A DNA stretch of 58,558 nucleotides from Proteiniphilum sp. UBA4084 (GCA_002383605.1 DFYK01000025.1:752-59309); one strand, 5' to 3'; positions 7,460-16,806 are shown, counted from the stretch's first letter. Notes: generated from the letters alone by a model not told the origin. Program-made: numbers and translations.

Positions 7460-8809
7460 TTATTGCAACGCATCTACTATGGCGGCAACAAATCCATTTT
7501 GGTCAAACTCTCCTTTTTTTGAGAAACCGGTACGGACAATAACCAGTTCTTTCGATGGGATGATGTAGATGAACTGCCCGTCGTGGCCGCTGCAGCAATA
7601 CATGTCGCGGGGTACGTCGGGATAGTCGGTGCCGGATTTGTTCAACCAGAAAAAGGCACCATATGTACCGTCTGATCCGGTTGCAGCGGTGGTGGTGTAT
7701 TTCACCCAGTCTTCGGGCAGAATCTGTTCGCCCAGCCAGTTCCCGTTGTTCAGATAGAGCAAGCCGAAGCGAGCATAATCGCGTAAGGAGGCATAAAGGT
7801 AGGAGGAGCCCACGAATGTTCCCGATGCATCCATCTCAAAAATAGCGCTGCGCATCCCAATTTTGTTGAAAAGCTTTTCACGCGGGAAAGTGTAATACTC
7901 CGCATCATTGCCAAGAGCCCTGCGCAGCAGGTAAGAGACAATGTTGGTGGATCCCGATGAATACTCAAATACCGACCCAGGGGAATATTCCAGCGGTTTT
8001 GAAATGGCAAACCGGGCCATATCGCCTTCCTTGTGTAGCATGTTGTTCACGTCGGAACTGTTCCCATACGCTTCGTTCCATTTCAAACCGCTGTTCATCT
8101 GCATCAGATTGTGGATGGAGATGCTGCTCCTTTCGTCACGCTGCCACTCATCCACGCCGGCAGGTGAATGTATATCCAGTTTCCCCTCTTTCACCAGAAT
8201 ACCTGTCAGGGCATTGGTAAAACTTTTGGCCATCGACCAGCTCAGGAAACGGTTCTCTGGACCAAATCCCTCAGCATACTTTTCGGCAACTGGCTGTCCT
8301 TGATAGACAACCATCACCGCAAATGTACCCTTGTAGGGAATGGTGTCGGCAAAAGCTTGTTCCACTGCAAGGTTGAGCTTCTGCATGTTGATACCCGAAG
8401 GGATGCTGTCGGCAATCAAATTACCCATAGGCCAGGCGATGGTGTCGGGTTGTTCCGGCAAAACCGGTACAACCGGATAGGGACGTGCCTGGATATCGCT
8501 CACCGGATAGTCGTTCACCAGGATGCTGCCATAGCCATTCACGAAAGTAGTACGCGACGTGTGCCAGAGGAATCGGCTTCTCACACTTTTGCTCCTGGGG
8601 TCGACGCTGTTCTTTACGAATCGGATGAAGGAGAAATTCAGGTCGGTTGCCTCCATCGATTCCTGTGTGCGATTGGCCACAAACAGAGCTGATGACATGT
8701 TTTTGGCTGCATAGCCGGTGATGATTGGCATCAGGGGGTTCAGGTAAAGAAAACCTCCCAGAAGAATGAACAAAATAAAGACTACAAGAATGATGCGTAC
8801 TTTTTTCAT
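7460..8809 (-). CDS. Class C beta-lactamase-related serine hydrolase
   Basis: A 449-residue membrane-anchored penicillin-binding-fold hydrolase. Residues 4-24 form an uncleaved-looking N-terminal helix. The SxxK motif is S192-M-A-K195 in FLSWSMAKSFTNAL, the tyrosine motif is in FEYSSGSTNIVSYLL, and the third motif is SGHDGQFIYIIPS (HDG in place of KTG). This pattern is that of EstB/beta-lactamase-family esterases and D-amino-acid peptidases rather than a true AmpC. Probable substrates are peptides or esters in the periplasm; the exact reaction cannot be told. It is a single gene between the esterase relic and the divergent Wadjet operon. Confidence 0.85.
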   Translation of the reverse strand: MKKVRIILVVFILFILLGGFLYLNPLMPIITGYAAKNMSSALFVANRTQESMEATDLNFSFIRFVKNSVDPRSKSVRSRFLWHTSRTTFVNGYGSILVNDYPVSDIQARPYPVVPVLPEQPDTIAWPMGNLIADSIPSGINMQKLNLAVEQAFADTIPYKGTFAVMVVYQGQPVAEKYAEGFGPENRFLSWSMAKSFTNALTGILVKEGKLDIHSPAGVDEWQRDERSSISIHNLMQMNSGLKWNEAYGNSSDVNNMLHKEGDMARFAISKPLEYSPGSVFEYSSGSTNIVSYLLRRALGNDAEYYTFPREKLFNKIGMRSAIFEMDASGTFVGSSYLYASLRDYARFGLLYLNNGNWLGEQILPEDWVKYTTTAATGSDGTYGAFFWLNKSGTDYPDVPRDMYCCSGHDGQFIYIIPSKELVIVRTGFSKKGEFDQNGFVAAIVDALQ

Positions 8810-8947
8810 GGGAGCGAATGTTTGAATTGGTCAACAAAGATAGATAAAAAAACAGGATGCGTGTCGTTTTGAATTAACAGTCATTGCAGCAAAATTCAAA
8901 ATCCGAATTTTTTTATTTTTTTCTGAATCTTCTATTTTTTCATTAAG

Positions 8948-8978
8948 TTTGCTATTGAAACATAAATGTGTAATTTTG
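8948..8978 (+). promoter_or_regulatory. Promoter of the Wadjet operon
   Basis: TTTG at 8948-8951, exactly 19 nt, then TAATTTTG at 8971-8978, a full match to the Bacteroidota housekeeping consensus TTTG/TAnnTTTG. The first Wadjet ATG is at 9020, leaving a leader of about 35 nt. The rest of the 8810-9019 gap is AT-rich and otherwise empty. Confidence 0.75.
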
Positions 8979-9019
8979 AAATGGGTAGCTTTTACGAGAT
9001 ATGCGAACAGCGTGTATAG

Positions 9020-10213
9020 ATGAATACATTTTCCAACATAAAAGAATTGCTCAGAACCTTGTCGAGGGAACAAGCATTGCTGACAGAGATGTTTGAGAAA
9101 CGAAAAACATTCTCTTATAAATATGACTATGCTCTGGAGATGGTGGAGGGTGATGATAACAGGATCAAACATCTGATTGAATATGGTGTAATACGCGAAA
9201 ATGGTAACTGGCTGGAGTTGGATGATCAGTTTTTACAGTTTTTTGAACAGGTACTGGAGGTGAACGAAGAGATTAACATCTCGTTAATCGATGCCAATAT
9301 CCAGTATTTGAGAGATCAGATCAACTACTTCCTGAAAGAAAATAACGAGCATAGAAAATATAACTACCTGCGGGCGATTAAAAGTTCGTTGAGGAAAATG
9401 GGAGTCATTACCTTACGGAATATTGTCGATTTAAAGAGAAATATAGACAATACATTCAAGAATGAACCCAATTATAAAATAAAACGGGCGAAACTCGAGT
9501 CACTTGACAAGAAACGGGATGATATCTCTTCGTTTATTCAGCGGATCGAACAGTTATTGGACAAGGAAGAAAAAACTTTCTTTACAATCGCCCTGGACGA
9601 TGACCTGATTCAAATTATCCATTTGTTAAAGGTGCAGTTGAATGAGTGCAGACATAATATTATTGCTGCGCAAAAACAGATCATCGAGTACCTCAACCAG
9701 ATCCTGTATCAAAGCCGCGTTGTTGAGAAGGTACGACAGCTGAAGTATCTGAAAGACCAGTTTACCATCCGCCACGACACCAATATCGATCAGCTGCTCG
9801 CGTCAGACAGGCATCTCATGTATGAGACAAGACCCACTTATCCGCTCAAGCTTTCGTTGGATTATCTGGGTAGTGACGAAGCTCTCGACAGCATACGAAA
9901 AATGTACCGCAGCAGCCTATTGAAGGTGGGAATAAAGTCACACCTTGCTCCTGCACTCCCGCTTAAACTGTTGAACGAGGAGATTCTTACCGAAGTGCAG
10001 GTTAATCTTGAAGAGGTGAGAAATGGCTTTATCGCTTCAGGCAAAGACCTCTTCAATTTTGTCGCAGGTTATCCATATGATAAAGAGCTGTCGTTCGATG
10101 AGCAAGTGACCATTTTCTGTCAGATGATCTCTTTGTATGAAGCCGATTTCCAGTTTACAGACCAATTCAATTTTTTCAACGACGTTGAGTACGCGCTCGT
10201 TTATCCAAAATAA
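9020..10213 (+). CDS. jetA: Wadjet JetA / MksF-like kleisin subunit
   Basis: First gene of a four-gene Wadjet operon. Wadjet is a condensin-like complex that recognises small circular DNA by loop extrusion and cleaves it. JetA is the kleisin that bridges the SMC heads. The 397-residue protein is mainly helical: an N-terminal winged-helix-like part (LTEMFEKRKTFSYKYDYALEM and HLIEYGVIRENGNWLELDD), a long central coiled segment (about residues 140-240), and a C-terminal globular part. Sequence similarity to JetA is not obvious by motif alone. The assignment rests on position, size, fold pattern and the clearly recognisable JetC and JetD downstream. The next gene starts 6 nt later. Confidence 0.8.
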   Translation: MNTFSNIKELLRTLSREQALLTEMFEKRKTFSYKYDYALEMVEGDDNRIKHLIEYGVIRENGNWLELDDQFLQFFEQVLEVNEEINISLIDANIQYLRDQINYFLKENNEHRKYNYLRAIKSSLRKMGVITLRNIVDLKRNIDNTFKNEPNYKIKRAKLESLDKKRDDISSFIQRIEQLLDKEEKTFFTIALDDDLIQIIHLLKVQLNECRHNIIAAQKQIIEYLNQILYQSRVVEKVRQLKYLKDQFTIRHDTNIDQLLASDRHLMYETRPTYPLKLSLDYLGSDEALDSIRKMYRSSLLKVGIKSHLAPALPLKLLNEEILTEVQVNLEEVRNGFIASGKDLFNFVAGYPYDKELSFDEQVTIFCQMISLYEADFQFTDQFNFFNDVEYALVYPK

Positions 10214-10219
10214 GTTGTT

Positions 10220-10795
10220 ATGAATGTTCCCAGACAGACCGCACAAATATTTGAAATATTGAGCAAAGGACAGTTTATCTGTTCCAACAGCTCTGATGTT
10301 GAAATAAAGAGGCTTTATGATCTACTCGATGAGGAGGAGAACTACGAGAAGTTATACAATTATTTCCGGCAGATTAATTTTACTCTTGAAAAAGGAGATG
10401 GCTTCTTTTACTTTTCAAGAGTGGAAAACCGAGCTGACCTGGAACGCAAAATTAAGCAATCCTTTAAATGGATCGACCTGATCGATTTTTTTAAAACATA
10501 CGATTCCTCTTTTGGTACCGGGACACGATTTGTTCCATCAGAAATACTGGTGCGACTGAATATGAACGCCGAGCTGAAAACAAAATTGAATGCTCTTAAA
10601 ACATATGCGCCTGAGAAAACCAAGTATTCCGATATTCTTTCCAAAATCATCAACGATATGCGGAACGACCGTTTTATCGAACTTGAGAATGAGATCTCGG
10701 AACAATTTAAAGTGCTTTCCTCTTTCAAATACCTGGAAGAGCTGGTGTTATCAATACAAATAACGGATGAAGCAATCAATGAGATACCTGAATAA
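10220..10795 (+). CDS. jetB: Wadjet JetB / MksE-like subunit
   Basis: A 191-residue protein in the place and of the size of JetB (MksE, MukE-like), the KITE subunit that dimerises and binds the kleisin in Wadjet and MukBEF complexes. The tandem winged-helix character is suggested by AQIFEILSKGQFICSNSS, IKRLYDLLDEEENYEKLYNY and GFFYFSRVENRADLERKI, the latter being a strand-turn-strand typical of MukE-like proteins. A second segment (FGTGTRFVPSEILVRL) precedes a helical tail. It starts 6 nt after jetA and overlaps jetC by 17 to 29 nt depending on the jetC start, so translation is coupled. Confidence 0.8.
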   Translation: MNVPRQTAQIFEILSKGQFICSNSSDVEIKRLYDLLDEEENYEKLYNYFRQINFTLEKGDGFFYFSRVENRADLERKIKQSFKWIDLIDFFKTYDSSFGTGTRFVPSEILVRLNMNAELKTKLNALKTYAPEKTKYSDILSKIINDMRNDRFIELENEISEQFKVLSSFKYLEELVLSIQITDEAINEIPE

Positions 10796-13700
10796 AGTCA
10801 TATTTATTGAAAGCGCGAATACACGTTATGCGGAGATCAAGCTTGATGGAAACGTGCACCTGATTGGCACACAGGGTGTAGGGAAGAGTACCTTGTTGCG
10901 GGCCTTGCTGTTCTTCTACAATGCGAACCAGCAAAAGCTGGGCATCCCGATTGAGAAAAAGCGATTCATAGACTTCTATTTTCAATATCAGAATTCATTT
11001 ATCGTGTACGAAGTGATGCACGAGAACGGACCTTTCTCTGTGATAACCTATAAATCGAGGGGACGGGTGGTCTTTCGCTTTGTGAATTCGGCATACCAGA
11101 AAACCCACTTCATTGACCAAACCAATGGACAGGTGGCCGATTCTTGGGATGTGGTACGCGATAACCTGAGCCGCGATGGGATAAAATATACCCGTTTGTT
11201 GGATCGATATGAAACATATCGTGACATCATCTACGGGAATAACAAAGGACTCGGGAGTGAATTCCGAAAATATGCCTTGCTTGAGAGCAAGCAATACCAG
11301 AACATCCCACGGGCAATTCAGCATGTGTTCCTGAATTATAAAGTGGAAAGTGATTTTATCAAGGATACGATCATCAAATCGCTGGATGACGAAGAGATAC
11401 CCATTGACCTGTCAAATTATACTTTCCACCTGAAAGATTTTGAAACGCAGCTGAACGATATCAGATTGTGGACCGAAAAGCCTGCGAGAGGAGAAAACAG
11501 GATCCGGAAGCTGGCCGGTAAAATAATTGAAACTTTTTCACATATTCGCTACATAGAGCAGGACTTCAGTCGTTTATCGGGAGAGCTTATGATCAGGCTG
11601 CATGATAACGATCAACAGCTTACGAAACTTGAAGCGATGCTTACCAAAGAGGAAGAAAAGAAAAAGTCTGCACTTGAGCAGCAGATGAAATCGCTGAAGT
11701 ACTACGATGAACGTAAGGCAAAGCTATCGGAAGAGAAGGGTGTTTTTGTCAACAAGTTAAGAGAAGCCAGGCAGAAAAGCGATGAGTATCAACTCCTGCA
11801 TATAGATGAGATATTGTCACGTATCGACAAAAAGAGTGAACTGATGGCGGAGCAAAAAGATATCGCCAGTCAGAAGATATTGCTCGAAAGCAATTTCAAT
11901 GATATCAGGCAGAAATACGAAAGACAGATCGAACAGCTGCACAATCAGTTTGAGTCCTTTCGAAACGGTCAGCATGAAAAGCTGTATCACTTAAAAGATG
12001 AATTTTTCCGGTTTAAGGAAAGTCTTTCCGAAGAATATGTGCAAGTCGACATTGATATAAAAGAACAGTTCAAAGAACAGCGCTTGCAGGCATCGAAACG
12101 GGTAGAAGATATCAAAGAGGAGCTCCTGAGACTTCAGAACAAGCGCTTTGAAATCAAACACAGACGTTATTACGAAGAAGAGATTACCAAGTACAAAGAA
12201 CAGATTTATTCCGATAATGAGAAGAGCAAGCTGGCACTCTTCGAAATTGACCGTCTCGAGAACGACAATGCCACATTGAAAAGACAGTGGGAGCTGGAAG
12301 AGGAACGGCTGAAAGAAGTGGCCGAAAGCGAAAAAAGCGAGTTCATGAAAGTAAGGCATCAGCTGTCCGTGAGGATAGATGAGATCCGCACCCGCATAGA
12401 GAACAGCAAAGATTCACTGTATGGTTGGTTGAACGACGAGTATCCCGGCTGGGAGAAGACGATCGGAAAGGTGATTGATGAAGAACAGGTGTTGTTTTCA
12501 TCGGGACTCTCACCGGAGAAAGTATCTTTCACTCAGGATAGTTTTTACGGTATCAAAATCAATCTCGATGAGATAGAAAAAAATATTAAGACCGTTTCGG
12601 ACTATGAAGCAGAGATAGAGGCTCTGAAAGCAGAAAGTGAGAAAATAAGAATTAAAATCAATGAGACAGATAAACGGTTGGTTGAGCAATTGGAGAAATC
12701 GAAAAAGAAATATCTACCTCGTATAAAGGAAAACAAAGAACGAGTTGTAAAGTGCAAGTACGATCTCTCGCAGTATAAGATTGCATCGGATAAGGCGAAT
12801 ATTGAACTCGACGGTTGGCAGCGAAAAGCAGAGGAAGATAAAAGAAATCATCTGGATGAAATTATTCAGCATATAGATAAAACAAATGTTGCTAAAACGG
12901 AGGCCGGAAAAGAGATGGATAACATAGAACATCAGACCGAAAATAAAATCAAGGCAAAACAGAAGGAAAAAGTAGCAAGAATTGAGGATCGCCAGAAGCA
13001 ACTTGATACCGATCAGCATCAGATTGCACTTGCTATCACCAACAAGGAATCGGAAACGGCGATCGCAGTGGAGGAATTAAAAGCTAATCAGGATAAAGAA
13101 CTGGAAAACAAAGGAGCCGATACCCGTAAAATCAATCTGCTTCAGGGAAAACTGAATGTAATAGAAGCTGAATTGAAATATATTGAGGAGAACAGTGAGC
13201 TTGTCTTCAATTACAAGAAAGACAAGAAAGAGCTTTTGGATAGAATTGATTATTTTAGTACACACCGTGATTTACTGGACGGGAGATTGAAAGAGATAGA
13301 ATCAAGACAGGAAAACCAACAACAAAAACAGAAAGCCGAACAGGAGCAGATTCGTACCCGCATCGATCAACTGAATAATGAGATTGCAGCCATTGAAGAG
13401 GATGCTCACCAATTTGCAGAATTTCAACAAACGGATGCGTACACCGACCACATAGCCTTGTTTGAGTACGTGACCGGTAACCTGTCTGCCGGAAAAAACG
13501 GTGTTACTATTATCGGGGAGCTAACAAACAACTATTATTCCCGGATTAAACACATGGAAACATTGAGAGAAAATGTACAGATGTTTACCGGTAATTTCAG
13601 CGAACAGAACATTTTCAAGTTCAAAACCAGGTTGGTGGAAGAATCAGAATACCGGCAGTTCGCCGAAGAGTTGCAGGAGTTTATCGAGGAAGACAAAATC

Positions 13701-14477
13701 AGTGAATACGAGAAGCGTGTGAACGAACTGTTTGCCCGGATTATTCAACAGGTGGGGAACGAAACGGAGCAGTTACTCTCGAAAGAGTCTGCCATTCGGA
13801 AGGTGGTCAATGAAATTAATGCCGATTTCAGGCAAAAGAATTTTGTTGGTGTCATCAAGAGCATTGAATTGCGTGTGGTTCCAAGCAGCAACAAGATTGT
13901 GCAGTTGTTAGGAGAGATCAAGCAGTTCAATGATGACAATCTGTACAATTTCGGAGAAGTAAATCTGTTCAACTCCGAGCAGCAGAGCAGAGAAGAGAAC
14001 AACCGAAAAGCGGTTCAGTATCTGTCCGCTTTAAACAAATCCATTTCCGGGTACCGGAACAGTACCATCACACTGACTGACTCATTTGAACTGGAATTCA
14101 GGGTAGTAGAAAATGACAATGATACCGGTTGGGTGGATAAACTGGCCAATGTGGGATCCGATGGGACGGACGTACTGGTCAAGGCGATGATCAACATCAT
14201 GTTGCTCAATGTCTTCAAGGAAGGGGCAACGAGGAACCAGTTCAAGGATTTTCGCCTGCACTGCATGATGGATGAGATAGGCAAACTGCACCCCAATAAT
14301 GTGCGTGGTATCCTGAAATTCGCCAACGACCGAAATATATTTCTCGTGAACGGCTCTCCGCAATCGTTTGATGCGCTTGCTTACCGGTACACCTACCAGC
14401 TAAGCAAAAAAAGAGATGCCCAGCTTGACAAGGAGATCACAGTCATCCATCGTATCGTAACCAACAATCGCGTGTAG
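10767..14477 (+). CDS. jetC: Wadjet JetC / MksB-like SMC ATPase
   Basis: A 1,236-residue SMC-type motor that drives DNA loop extrusion in the Wadjet complex. The Walker A motif is GTQGVGKSTLL (about residues 34-44). Two long charged coiled-coil stretches (about 270-560 and 590-930) are separated by a small hinge-like region containing LYGWLNDEYPGWEKTIG, as in MukB-type proteins. The C-terminal head has a signature-like NVGSDGTDVLVKAMIN and the Walker B stretch LHCMMDEIGKL (D1169, E1170). An in-frame ATG at 10779 (MRYLNKVIF) is an equally possible start. All ATPase motifs look intact, so the motor should be active. Confidence 0.9.
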   Translation: MKQSMRYLNKVIFIESANTRYAEIKLDGNVHLIGTQGVGKSTLLRALLFFYNANQQKLGIPIEKKRFIDFYFQYQNSFIVYEVMHENGPFSVITYKSRGRVVFRFVNSAYQKTHFIDQTNGQVADSWDVVRDNLSRDGIKYTRLLDRYETYRDIIYGNNKGLGSEFRKYALLESKQYQNIPRAIQHVFLNYKVESDFIKDTIIKSLDDEEIPIDLSNYTFHLKDFETQLNDIRLWTEKPARGENRIRKLAGKIIETFSHIRYIEQDFSRLSGELMIRLHDNDQQLTKLEAMLTKEEEKKKSALEQQMKSLKYYDERKAKLSEEKGVFVNKLREARQKSDEYQLLHIDEILSRIDKKSELMAEQKDIASQKILLESNFNDIRQKYERQIEQLHNQFESFRNGQHEKLYHLKDEFFRFKESLSEEYVQVDIDIKEQFKEQRLQASKRVEDIKEELLRLQNKRFEIKHRRYYEEEITKYKEQIYSDNEKSKLALFEIDRLENDNATLKRQWELEEERLKEVAESEKSEFMKVRHQLSVRIDEIRTRIENSKDSLYGWLNDEYPGWEKTIGKVIDEEQVLFSSGLSPEKVSFTQDSFYGIKINLDEIEKNIKTVSDYEAEIEALKAESEKIRIKINETDKRLVEQLEKSKKKYLPRIKENKERVVKCKYDLSQYKIASDKANIELDGWQRKAEEDKRNHLDEIIQHIDKTNVAKTEAGKEMDNIEHQTENKIKAKQKEKVARIEDRQKQLDTDQHQIALAITNKESETAIAVEELKANQDKELENKGADTRKINLLQGKLNVIEAELKYIEENSELVFNYKKDKKELLDRIDYFSTHRDLLDGRLKEIESRQENQQQKQKAEQEQIRTRIDQLNNEIAAIEEDAHQFAEFQQTDAYTDHIALFEYVTGNLSAGKNGVTIIGELTNNYYSRIKHMETLRENVQMFTGNFSEQNIFKFKTRLVEESEYRQFAEELQEFIEEDKISEYEKRVNELFARIIQQVGNETEQLLSKESAIRKVVNEINADFRQKNFVGVIKSIELRVVPSSNKIVQLLGEIKQFNDDNLYNFGEVNLFNSEQQSREENNRKAVQYLSALNKSISGYRNSTITLTDSFELEFRVVENDNDTGWVDKLANVGSDGTDVLVKAMINIMLLNVFKEGATRNQFKDFRLHCMMDEIGKLHPNNVRGILKFANDRNIFLVNGSPQSFDALAYRYTYQLSKKRDAQLDKEITVIHRIVTNNRV

Positions 14478-14479
14478 AG

Positions 14480-15355
14480 ATGAAAAAGCTTACCTTGACG
14501 ACGGCAGAAAAATTGCTCCAACTCCGGAAAGGCGAGAGGTTGCAGGCAGGTAAACTGCGACAAGCTATTTTTCAGGAGCTCCTTTCAGAAAATATCCTGT
14601 ATAAAACTGGGAAGACACGTGGCCGATTGCTGCTTGTAAATGGCGAGCAATTTGATCTCTACCTGCAGAACCACTATTCTATTACGGATTTGAATGAATA
14701 TGTAGCCCTGTTGAGGCAGGATAATTATTCACGCTCCGATCTGGTCAGGGTCGCTACCGATTCGAAATTATCGGGTATCAGAAGTTTCAAAGGTTTTCTG
14801 GTTAATTGCTATGAACCTGTGGACGTTTTGCTGAATCATTCCAAAACAATACTCCAGCCACTGCCCGGTTTGTTTCATTTCATTTATGATTATGAAAATT
14901 TCGTTCCTGATAGTCAATACACCATCGTGGGAGTGGAGAATCCTGAAAACTTCCGGTATATAGAAAAACAAAAAAAGTTATTCCGGCATATAAAACCCCT
15001 GTTTATCAGTCGTTACCCGCAAGGGCAACACGCCGACATCATCCGGTGGTTAAAAATGATTCCCAATTCTTATCTTCATTTTGGCGATTTTGACCTGGCT
15101 GGTATCAACATCTACCTGAATGAATTTAAGAAGTATATCCCTGAGAAATCAACCTTTTTCATACCCGATAACATTGAGGAGTTGATTCGTGCGTATGGCA
15201 ATCACAGCCGGTATGACGATCAGAAACTGCACCTTGATAAAGCCGGTATTCTGGAAGAAGAGGTGGTAGAACTGATTCACATCATCCACAAGCACAAAAA
15301 AGGATTGGATCAGGAAATTTTTCAAATCTTGGGAAATAGTGAATCATTTTCTTAA
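14480..15355 (+). CDS. jetD: Wadjet JetD / MksG Toprim nuclease
   Basis: Nuclease subunit that cuts the trapped plasmid. At 291 residues it is shorter than most JetD proteins known to me (nearer 400), apparently through a reduced N-terminal arm. The N-terminus has a winged-helix-like region (about residues 18-75). The C-terminal half is a topoisomerase-VI-type Toprim: glutamate E153 in IVGVENPENF and the DxD pair D203/D205 in LHFGDFDLAGINIY, which bind metal. It starts 2 nt after jetC and its last 12 nt overlap the convergent DUF2200 gene. All catalytic acids are present, so the system appears functional. Confidence 0.85.
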   Translation: MKKLTLTTAEKLLQLRKGERLQAGKLRQAIFQELLSENILYKTGKTRGRLLLVNGEQFDLYLQNHYSITDLNEYVALLRQDNYSRSDLVRVATDSKLSGIRSFKGFLVNCYEPVDVLLNHSKTILQPLPGLFHFIYDYENFVPDSQYTIVGVENPENFRYIEKQKKLFRHIKPLFISRYPQGQHADIIRWLKMIPNSYLHFGDFDLAGINIYLNEFKKYIPEKSTFFIPDNIEELIRAYGNHSRYDDQKLHLDKAGILEEEVVELIHIIHKHKKGLDQEIFQILGNSESFS

Positions 15356-15706
15356 AATCTTCTCCATGGCCTTTCCCTTGGCCAATTCGTCGATCAGCTT
15401 GTCGAGATAACGTGCTTTTTGTATAATATCGTCCTCAATGTCTTCCACTCGATAGCCGCAGATCACACCGGTAATTTTGGATGCATTGGGATTCATCTGG
15501 GGTGCCTGTGTAAAAAAGGTTTCAAAATTCATGTCTCCGGTCAGTATATTTTCCAACTCTTTTTTGCTGTAACCGGTCAGCCAGCAGATGATTTCGTCCA
15601 CTTCTTCCTTGTTACGGCCTTTCTTTTCTGCTTTCTCCACGTAATAAGGATAGACCCCTGGAAATGATAATTTGTAGATTCTCTCTTGATTTTTCATTTT
15701 AATCAC
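15344..15706 (-). CDS. DUF2200 family protein
   Basis: A 120-residue cytosolic protein of the DUF2200 family, with no known function. Typical features are the N-terminal ERIYKLSFPGVYPYYVEKAE, GRNKEEVDEIICWLTGYS, then FFTQAPQMNPNASKITG and GYRVEDIEDDIIQKARYLDKL, ending in a lysine-rich helix. The gene is convergent with the Wadjet operon and overlaps the end of jetD by 12 nt. Family members occur widely as single chromosomal genes, so a link to defence is not implied. ATG at 15706 or at 15697 (MKNQERIYKL) could be used. Confidence 0.85.
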   Translation of the reverse strand: MIKMKNQERIYKLSFPGVYPYYVEKAEKKGRNKEEVDEIICWLTGYSKKELENILTGDMNFETFFTQAPQMNPNASKITGVICGYRVEDIEDDIIQKARYLDKLIDELAKGKAMEKILRK

Positions 15707-15808
15707 AGTTTCATAAAGCGATTTTTTTATCAGTTTGATAACAATTTACGCAGCTTCATGGTTCAGCATTGTGTAATGTAATGGAAGCGTCATAAACCTT
15801 TATACACT

Positions 15809-15994
15809 TTGGAGTGTTTATATTGCGTCAAAAAAATCACATGGGCAAATCATTTTACGACATCATTTGGTTATGGCATTCCCAGCGACAAGAATGGGAA
15901 AATTGCATTGTATGGAACGGAGACCAGGGATTATGCCAACTTTATAACAGACTCCGGCGTGGTCAAAGTGAAAGCCATGAAGTCGGGGAAATAG
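15809..15994 (+). pseudogene. Small unidentified coding remnant
   Basis: The 327-nt stretch 15707-16033 holds no clear gene. One frame, opening only with TTG, gives a protein-like sequence with FGYGIPSDKNGKIALYG and TETRDYANFITDSGVV and ends at a TAG at 15992. There is no credible start and no family I recognise. Because the neighbouring exporter gene is multiply broken, this is probably the tail of another lost gene. An overlapping frame opening with ATG at 15841 looks like a shadow. Confidence 0.3.
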
Positions 15995-16033
15995 AAGAAT
16001 CAGTAAAATATCAGAGAATATAATCAATAGAAT

Positions 16034-16330
16034 ATGGGATTTTTAAGTAAACTGTTCAAATTAACAGATAAAAAGGAGTTAAAAGAAAAGATTGACAATG
16101 GCGCCCAACTTTTGGACGTGCGTACGGTGGAGGAGTTTCATGCAGGGCATGTGAAGGGCTCTGTGCATATTCCACTTTCCTCGCTTCCGAATAAGGTTAA
16201 AACCCTCCAGAGGAGTTCGCCCGTAATTGTGGTTTGCGAAAGCGGAGCCCGCAGCGCCCAGGCTGTCCGATTCCTTATCAGCAACGGCTTCGAGGCATAT
16301 AACGGTGGGAACTGGAGATCGTTTGCGTAA
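16034..16330 (+). CDS. Rhodanese-like sulfurtransferase
   Basis: A 98-residue single-domain rhodanese that carries persulfide sulfur on a cysteine. Motifs: LLDVRTVEEFHAGHVKGSVH, then the active-site loop VVCESGARS with Cys68, and the C-terminal GFEAYNGGNWRSF. The short N-terminal helix (MGFLSKLFKL) may touch the membrane, and there is no signal peptide. It heads a small cluster with a broken TauE/SafE sulfite or sulfonate exporter and a DoxX protein. That combination is common in Bacteroidota sulfide or persulfide handling. The gene itself looks intact. Confidence 0.9.
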   Translation: MGFLSKLFKLTDKKELKEKIDNGAQLLDVRTVEEFHAGHVKGSVHIPLSSLPNKVKTLQRSSPVIVVCESGARSAQAVRFLISNGFEAYNGGNWRSFA

Positions 16331-16794
16331 ATTTTTTCCAATTGATGTTGCCATTGCACTCACAGGCGTGGTACATTTCACCAATAACCTTTTCAAAATT
16401 GCATTGGTCGGCAGGAATAACGACAAAACAGTTGGGGTCACCCCAGTAAAAACTGATGATTGCCTTGTTGTTAATTCTGTTTTCGATACTTGAAGTTTCG
16501 CCCTCATTCCAAAAAGTTCAATTCGGTAAAGACAAATTAGTGTGGGGTGGAATATTGAGCGGATTTTTTGGTGGTTTGTCGGGTATTCAGGGAGCCATAC
16601 GCAGTGCATTCCTGATAAAAAGTGGATTGTCAAAAGAGGTATACATTGCCACTGGCGTTGTGATTGCTTGTCTGGTTGCAGGGGCATATATGGGCAAAAG
16701 GGTGCTGAAAAAAGTAACCCTGCGAAGCATCCAACTCCTGATAGCTGTCATACTCATCTTTATTTCACTGGCTTTGGGTATGGGCTTAATTTAA
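16329..16794 (+). pseudogene. TauE/SafE family membrane exporter, broken by deletions and a frameshift
   Basis: Relic of a sulfite/sulfonate-type permease. Reading begins without a start directly after the rhodanese stop with FFPIDVAIALTGVVHFTNNL, so the first helix is lost. After VGRNNDKTV the sequence jumps to GVTPVK, missing roughly 60 residues. A run of five A at 16448-16452 then shifts the frame, and LMIALLLILFSILEV continues in frame +1, followed by the family hallmark GGILSGFFGGLSGIQGAIRS. At ACLVAGAYMGKRVLKK a second, in-frame deletion of about 40 residues joins two helices. The 112-residue frame from the ATG at 16456 may still be translated but cannot form a normal transporter. Confidence 0.75.
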
Positions 16795-16806
16795 AAATGA
16801 CGTAAC

